A stretch of 11,176 bases of DNA from Bacteroidales bacterium (GTDB taxonomy: Bacteria; Bacteroidota; Bacteroidia; Bacteroidales; UBA932), in NCBI GenBank assembly GCA_016285215.1, contig JAEEQI010000077.1:1-11176 (forward strand). Direction: 5' to 3'. The notes beneath the pieces were generated by a model. It had not been told where the DNA came from. It worked only from the letters and a program-made list of their open reading frames with translations, and ran no database searches. Positions 6,690 to 11,176 of this stretch are shown here, piece by piece. Numbering within the stretch: position 1 is the first letter of the stretch; each line of letters begins with the position of its first letter. Both the position numbers and the translations under genes were made by a program.

Positions 6690-8117
6690 ATGAACAACCA
6701 GGAAAGACATATTGCGGTATGGAATAACTGTCTGCAGATCATTGAAAACAACATTGATCCGCAGCAGTTCAATACCTGGTTCAAACTCATCCGGCCCGTG
6801 TCCCTGGAAGGAGCCAAGCTCACCGTTGAGGTGCCTTCGGATTTCTTCCGTCAGTACATTGAAGATGCTTATAAGGAACTGCTCCGGCTCACCATCAAGA
6901 GAGCCATAGGCGCAGAAGGTCAGCTCTTCTATCTGGTCCGTCCGGTCCAGAACAAGGAAGGGATGGTTCTTCCCGCCAGCCAGAGCGCCGTTCCCACCAA
7001 CAATCCGGTTTCCGTTCCCACGTACCAGCCGGCCGGCCGCCCCAGCCCCTTCGTGTTCCCGGGCGTGCAGCGCGTCAAAATCAATCCCCGCCTCAATCCG
7101 GTTTACTGCTTTGGCAACCTGATAGAAGGGGAGTGCAACAAACTGGGTGTCAACGCCGCAGAGAATATCTCGCAGGCCCCCGGTAAAACGCCCTTCAACC
7201 CGCTCTTCCTCTTCGGAGGTCCGGGTCTGGGTAAAACCCACATTGCACAGGCCATCGGTATTGCCATCAAGGAACATTTCCAGGACCAGGTGGTCCTCTA
7301 TGTAACGGGTCACGAGTTCAAGACCCAGTATATGGACGCCGTCCAGAACAACCGCATTGTAGATTTCATTGCCTTCTATCAGCGCATAGACGTTCTCATA
7401 GTAGACGATATCCAGGATCTGATGGGTGCCGGTTCCCAGAACGCGTTCTTTAACGTATTCAACCACCTGCACCAGAACGGAAAACAGCTCATTTTCACCA
7501 GCGACCGTGCCCCCGTGGAGCTCCAGAACTTCGAAGACCGCCTTATGTCCCGTTTTAAGTGGGGTCTTTCCGTAGAACTCCTGAAGCCGGATTACAACAC
7601 CCGTCTGGAAATGCTGCGCTCCCGTGCCCTCAGGGAAGGTGTCAAGCTCAGCGAAGAAGTTCTCACTTACCTGGCATCCCGCATCAAGACCAATTTCCGC
7701 GAACTGGAAGGCACGCTTACCTCGCTGGTAGCCTATGCCACCCTGGGTCACAAGGACATTGACGTGGAGCTGGCGCAGTCCGTGAGCGGCAAAATTGTGG
7801 GAGAAGAGGAGAAAGAGGTCACCACAGACCTTATCATCAACAGCGTGTGCGAGTATTTCAACATTACGCGCGATATGCTGCTCTCCACCACCCGCAAGCG
7901 CCAGATTGTACAGGCCCGTCAGATTGCTATGTACGAGTGCCGCAACCTCATCTCCAACTGCTCGCTCAGCACCATTGGAGCAGAACTGGGCGGCAAAGAC
8001 CACGCTACGGTTCTCCACGCCTGCAACACCGTTCAGGATCTGATGTCCACGGACAAACTCTTCCGCCAGTGGGTAGAAGACATAGAGAATATGATTGTGG
8101 TTCCGGTAGAAAACTAA
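6690..8117 (+). CDS. dnaA: Chromosomal replication initiator protein DnaA
   Basis: DnaA is the AAA+ protein that binds and melts the chromosomal origin and loads the replicative helicase. I chose the ATG at 6690 (475 residues); a TTG 48 bases upstream would add residues unlike the family and sits in the likely promoter. Domain I covers about 1-75 (WNNCLQII, the TWF motif, and LTVEVPSDFF). Domain II is a short Pro-rich linker, about 85-125. Domain III is the AAA+ core: Walker A GGPGLGKT at 176-183, Walker B VLIVDD ending at D240, and the sensor/arginine-finger segment RLMSRFKWGL near 284-293. Domain IV carries the DnaA signature GGKDHATVLHA at 434-444 and the basic segment RKRQIVQARQ near 402. 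All key motifs are intact. It converges on the ammonia-lyase gene. Confidence 0.98.
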   Translation: MNNQERHIAVWNNCLQIIENNIDPQQFNTWFKLIRPVSLEGAKLTVEVPSDFFRQYIEDAYKELLRLTIKRAIGAEGQLFYLVRPVQNKEGMVLPASQSAVPTNNPVSVPTYQPAGRPSPFVFPGVQRVKINPRLNPVYCFGNLIEGECNKLGVNAAENISQAPGKTPFNPLFLFGGPGLGKTHIAQAIGIAIKEHFQDQVVLYVTGHEFKTQYMDAVQNNRIVDFIAFYQRIDVLIVDDIQDLMGAGSQNAFFNVFNHLHQNGKQLIFTSDRAPVELQNFEDRLMSRFKWGLSVELLKPDYNTRLEMLRSRALREGVKLSEEVLTYLASRIKTNFRELEGTLTSLVAYATLGHKDIDVELAQSVSGKIVGEEEKEVTTDLIINSVCEYFNITRDMLLSTTRKRQIVQARQIAMYECRNLISNCSLSTIGAELGGKDHATVLHACNTVQDLMSTDKLFRQWVEDIENMIVVPVEN

Positions 8118-8147
8118 AAGAGACCCCGTTCAGAGGTCTCTTTTTTT
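8116..8147. terminator. Bidirectional intrinsic terminator between dnaA and the lyase gene
   Basis: AGAGACC (8119-8125) pairs with GGTCTCT (8135-8141) around a 9-base loop, and flanking A/T bases extend the stem to 10 pairs (8116-8125 with 8135-8144). A seven-T run (8141-8147) follows on the plus strand. On the minus strand the stem is followed by TTTTAGTTTT. The hairpin fills the 28-base gap between the two convergent stop codons, and the lyase stop (8146-8148) overlaps the T-run, so it probably serves both genes. Confidence 0.88.
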
Positions 8148-9669
8148 ATTTCAGTCCCAGAGGATTCCGTTTCAGATAGGTAATCACCTTGGCTATTTCC
8201 TTATAGAAAGGCGTATCTTCCAGAATTTCGGGCTGGATGCCGCGAATCTGCTTGTAAACGGCCTTGGAGGTATCGCAGAGCTTGTCATAGATACCCAGGC
8301 AGTCCGTGGCCTGGGCCAGGGCTATGAAATGGATGGCCATAACCTGGAAGGCGTTCTCCACCACCTGGCGGCAGAGCAGGGCACTGTTGGTACCCATAGA
8401 CACGATATCCTGGTTGTCGTTGTTGTTGGGGATGCTGTGCACGTAGTTGGGCATAGCCAGGGTCTGGCTCTCGGCCGTGGTGGACGTAGCCGTAAACTGG
8501 CAGGCCTGCATACCGTAGTTGAGACCCAGCGTACCCTTGTTCAGGAACGGGGGCAGGATGTTGTTGATACGGTCGTGGAATAGGTAATTCAACTGCCTCT
8601 CCGTGAGCATAGTAAGGCGCACAAGCGCAATCTTTACTTTATCTTCTTCCAGAGACACGTAATCTCCGTGGAAATTGCCACCGTGGTACACGTACTGCGT
8701 GTCCGGATCCACAATGGGATTGTCGCAGGCCGAGTTGAGTTCGTTCTCCAGGACCTCGGCCGTATTGGCCAGCGTATCGTAGATGGGACCCAGGATCTGC
8801 GGGGTGCAGCGCAGGGAATAATACGCCTGCACCTTCTTTTCAAACACGGATTCCTTGTTTTCTCCGGAATAGAGGTCAATCTCTCTCTTGGAGAAGCAGG
8901 CCGATGAAGCAGCCAGCGCCCTCAAGCGGCCGGCAATGACCTGCTGACCCTTCTGGCGGCGGCATTCGTTGAGAGGCTCGGCCATAAAGTCATCGTAGGA
9001 ACCGGCAATCTCATTCATCCAGACGGCGGCCAGGGTGGCCCAATCCAGCAGGATGCGGGCCTGGAACTGGTTCACCATAGAGACGCCCGTCATAACGGAA
9101 GTGCCATTGACGGCCGAAAGGCCCTCGCGGATGTGAATCTGCATAGGCTTGAGGCCACATTCGGCCATTACTTCGGCCGAAGGGCGCCATTCTCCTTTGT
9201 AATGCACTTCTCCCTCTCCAATGAGGGTAAGGGCCATATGGGCCAGCTGCACCAGGTCTCCGCTGGCACCCACGCTGCCGTGGCGGGGGATATAGGGGCA
9301 GATGCCGCGGTTGATGAATTCTACAAGAAGTTTGACCACATCGGGGTGAATGCCCGATTTTCCCTGCAGGAAAGTACCCACGCGGGCTACCATAGCGGCC
9401 CGTACGGAGGCGTCTCCCAGGGGTTTGCCGGCACCGGTGGAATGGCTGCGGATGATATTGTACTGGAGGTCTTTCAGGTATCTCTCGTCCACCCTCCACT
9501 GGGCCATAGGGCCAAAGCCGGTGTTGATACCGTAAATGACTTTATCTTTGTGGAATTGCTCCAGGAACTTGTAGCAACGCTCCACTTCTGCCATAGCGGC
9601 AGGATCTAGGTTAAGAGGTTGGCCGTGGAAGACTACTTCTTCGGCCTGTTGTAAGGTTAAAAAGTTCAT
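8146..9669 (-). CDS. hutH: MIO-type histidine/tyrosine ammonia-lyase
   Basis: This cytosolic aromatic amino acid lyase removes ammonia from histidine (giving urocanate) or tyrosine (giving p-coumarate) using the self-formed MIO prosthetic group. It has 507 residues, the family's normal length. The MIO triad A135-S136-G137 lies in GSVGASGDLVQL. Other active-site elements are Y46 (VIYGINTGFG), N188 (AVNGTSV), R287 (YYSLR) and the NNNDNQDIVSMG segment at 415-426. The substrate pocket has S75-H76 (RSHSTGAG), as in histidine lyases. However, Q420 stands where histidine lyases usually have Glu, as in phenylalanine and tyrosine lyases. From memory the sequence resembles Flavobacterium johnsoniae tyrosine ammonia-lyase closely, including GFGPMAQ and SHS.G.GKPL. 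No other hut genes are nearby. The family is certain; the substrate is open. Confidence 0.9.
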   Translation of the reverse strand: MNFLTLQQAEEVVFHGQPLNLDPAAMAEVERCYKFLEQFHKDKVIYGINTGFGPMAQWRVDERYLKDLQYNIIRSHSTGAGKPLGDASVRAAMVARVGTFLQGKSGIHPDVVKLLVEFINRGICPYIPRHGSVGASGDLVQLAHMALTLIGEGEVHYKGEWRPSAEVMAECGLKPMQIHIREGLSAVNGTSVMTGVSMVNQFQARILLDWATLAAVWMNEIAGSYDDFMAEPLNECRRQKGQQVIAGRLRALAASSACFSKREIDLYSGENKESVFEKKVQAYYSLRCTPQILGPIYDTLANTAEVLENELNSACDNPIVDPDTQYVYHGGNFHGDYVSLEEDKVKIALVRLTMLTERQLNYLFHDRINNILPPFLNKGTLGLNYGMQACQFTATSTTAESQTLAMPNYVHSIPNNNDNQDIVSMGTNSALLCRQVVENAFQVMAIHFIALAQATDCLGIYDKLCDTSKAVYKQIRGIQPEILEDTPFYKEIAKVITYLKRNPLGLK

Positions 9670-9686
9670 TTCATAAATTTAGTACG

Positions 9687-9694
9687 CAAATTTA
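9687..9694 (-). promoter_or_regulatory. Candidate -7 element for the ammonia-lyase gene
   Basis: On the minus strand TAAATTTG matches TAnnTTTG exactly, 17 bases before the lyase ATG. At a 19-base spacing upstream is TATG (9717-9714), three of four matches to the TTTG -33 element. The leader would be only about ten bases, which is short but seen in this phylum. Confidence 0.5.
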
Positions 9695-9738
9695 CACAGA
9701 ATAGCCGACTTTTCATAGGAAATCCCCGTTTTAATCCG

Positions 9739-9746
9739 TATATTTG
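9739..9746 (+). promoter_or_regulatory. Candidate -7 element for pepD
   Basis: TATATTTG matches TAnnTTTG exactly, 24 bases before the pepD ATG. No TTG lies at the proper -33 distance, so the match rests on one box. It is back-to-back with the lyase -7 box, consistent with a shared divergent control region of 101 bases. Confidence 0.45.
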
Positions 9747-9770
9747 AGAGATTAAAATAGATATGTAATT

Positions 9771-11176
9771 ATGGACTCCGCATCTGTTCTCCATTTCTTT
9801 CAGGAAATTACCCGCATTCCCCGCGAATCCGGCCACGAAGGCCCCATCACCGCTTACCTGCAGAAGTTTGCCGCAGACCGCGGCCTCGCCTGCAAAACGG
9901 ATAAAACCGGCAATGTAGTCATCTGCAAGCCCGCCAGCCCCGGCAAGGAAAATGTGCCCACGCTGGTTCTCCAGGCCCACCAGGATATGGTATGCGAGAA
10001 AAAGGCCGGTTTTGAATTCGATTTCCTGACCCAGCCCATTCCCTACGAGATTGAAGACGGCTGGATGGTGGCCAAGAACACCACGCTGGGAGCCGATGAC
10101 GGTATTGGCATTGCTGCCTGCCTGGCCCTGCTGGACAGCAAGCAGCCAATGGGTAAACTGGAATGCCTGTTCACTATTTCCGAAGAAACGGGTATGGACG
10201 GTGCCTTTGCTATGGAGCCGGGCTTCTTTGAAGGCAACATCCTCATCAACCTGGACTCCGAGGACGAAGGCCAGATGTTCGTAGGCTGCGCCGGCGGTCT
10301 GGACACCACCGCCACCTTCGAATTCCACCGCGAAGCCCTCAAAAAGGGCTATAAGACCCTCAAAGTGAGCGTCTGCGGCGGTATGGGCGGCCATAGTGGA
10401 GACGATATCAACAAAGGCCGCTGCAACGCCGTCCGCGAGCTCGTTCGCTTCCTGTTCACAGAGTTACAGTACGATTTCCAGCTCATCACCATCGAGGGCG
10501 GCAACAAGCCCAACGCCATTACCCGCGAGGCCCACGCCATCATTGCCGTTCCGGCAGACGAGGCGGAGGATATGGTGGCCGATGTAAAGGCATTCAGCGA
10601 CCTCATCTCGGCAGAATACGCCACCAGCGACCCTGAGGTCCACGCCGAATGCGAGCCTTGCACCACGGAAGAAAAGCCCATCGAGGAAGGGGACGCCGCC
10701 AATATCATCGCTACGCTCCTGGCCTGCCCGCACGGCGTAGAGCGTATGTCGGCCGATATCCCGGGCCTGGTAGAAACTTCCACCAACCTGGCTGCCGTCC
10801 ATATCAAGGACAATGTCCTCAAGGTCATTACCAACCAGCGCAGCTCGGTGGTTTCCGAGCTCCACGCCCTGGCAGAGAGGGTGGAAGCCGCTTTCTTCCT
10901 AGGCTCCTTTGACGTGGAGCACCACGGAGAATACCCCGGCTGGAAGCCCAACCTCAAGTCCCACGTCCTGGCAGTGTGCGTGGCCTCCTACAAGAAGCTC
11001 TTCGGTTATGATCCGGAGATTAAGGCCATCCACGCCGGTCTGGAATGCGGTCTCTTCCTGGAGAAGTTCCCGCACCTGGATATGATTTCCTTCGGCCCCA
11101 CGCTCCGCGGCGTTCACGCCCCGGGAGAAAAGCTGGAACTGGCCTCCCTGGACAAGTTTGTGGCCCACCTCAATGA
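9771..11176 (+). CDS. pepD: Aminoacyl-histidine dipeptidase PepD (M20), C-terminus cut by window edge
   Basis: PepD is a cytosolic two-metal peptidase that splits Xaa-His dipeptides such as carnosine and other unspecific dipeptides. From the ATG at 9771, 468 codons run open to the window edge, against about 485 in E. coli, so only the last few are missing. Metal ligands and catalytic residues appear in M20 order: H70 and D72 (LQAHQDMV), D109 (TTLGADDGIG), E138-E139 (ISEETGMDGAF), D162 (NLDSEDEG) and H421 (IHAGLECG). The lid domain with GGHSGDDI near 206-213 is intact. NAITREA, VETSTNLA, EYPGWKPN and ISFGPTLRGVHAP also match the E. coli protein closely. It is divergent from the ammonia-lyase. 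Identification is secure. Confidence 0.96.
   Translation, partial: MDSASVLHFFQEITRIPRESGHEGPITAYLQKFAADRGLACKTDKTGNVVICKPASPGKENVPTLVLQAHQDMVCEKKAGFEFDFLTQPIPYEIEDGWMVAKNTTLGADDGIGIAACLALLDSKQPMGKLECLFTISEETGMDGAFAMEPGFFEGNILINLDSEDEGQMFVGCAGGLDTTATFEFHREALKKGYKTLKVSVCGGMGGHSGDDINKGRCNAVRELVRFLFTELQYDFQLITIEGGNKPNAITREAHAIIAVPADEAEDMVADVKAFSDLISAEYATSDPEVHAECEPCTTEEKPIEEGDAANIIATLLACPHGVERMSADIPGLVETSTNLAAVHIKDNVLKVITNQRSSVVSELHALAERVEAAFFLGSFDVEHHGEYPGWKPNLKSHVLAVCVASYKKLFGYDPEIKAIHAGLECGLFLEKFPHLDMISFGPTLRGVHAPGEKLELASLDKFVAHLN

Noticed and set aside
6657..8018. A 453-codon open frame on the minus strand opposite dnaA
   Set aside because: It is antisense to DnaA, which has all its motifs. 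The translated protein has no recognisable domain, and the strand lacks a promoter match at its start.
9666..10394. A 242-codon minus-strand open frame across the start of pepD
   Set aside because: It overlaps the conserved catalytic part of PepD and the divergent promoter region. The protein has no family resemblance.

Overview
The window looks like chromosomal core DNA from a member of the Bacteroidota, most likely class Bacteroidia. Three things point there. Rho carries a long disordered insert between its N-terminal domain and its RNA-binding domain. LptD is the large Bacteroidetes-type OstA/LptD. Every long intergenic gap carries an exact or near match to the Bacteroidetes -7 promoter element TAnnTTTG, and Shine-Dalgarno sequences are missing. 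I see no mobile elements, tRNA/rRNA genes, CRISPR arrays or phage genes, and no clear sign of horizontal transfer.

Layout. Positions 1-5028 are a leftward block: lptD (outer-membrane LPS insertion), then rho (transcription termination), then mnmE (tRNA U34 modification; only its first 122 codons are inside the window). mnmE overlaps the end of rho by 8 bases. rho also has a good promoter of its own in the 86-base gap after lptD. Positions 5029-5110 are a compact gap whose two best promoter matches face each other, one for lptD and one for the rightward gene. Positions 5111-6403 encode a secreted zinc N-acetylmuramoyl-L-alanine amidase with a repetitive Lys-Pro-Glu-Val linker and a SPOR-like C-terminus.

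Positions 6404-6689 are gene-free, AT-rich and full of inverted repeats, including a 54-base interrupted palindrome followed by eight T residues. Next comes rightward dnaA (6690-8117). It converges on a leftward MIO-type aromatic amino acid/histidine ammonia-lyase (8146-9669), and a bidirectional hairpin terminator fills the 28 bases between them. Beyond a 101-base divergent gap lies rightward pepD (9771 to the window edge), an M20 aminoacyl-histidine dipeptidase lacking only its C-terminus.

How the genes relate. lptD and the amidase both serve the cell envelope and share a promoter region. rho, mnmE and dnaA are housekeeping genes. The lyase and PepD form a divergent pair that could link release of histidine from dipeptides to its deamination, but the lyase could equally be a tyrosine ammonia-lyase. 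I did not find a convincing undescribed system. The items most worth checking are the structured region before dnaA, the face-to-face promoters, the AT-hook-like motifs in the Rho insert, and the substrate of the lyase.
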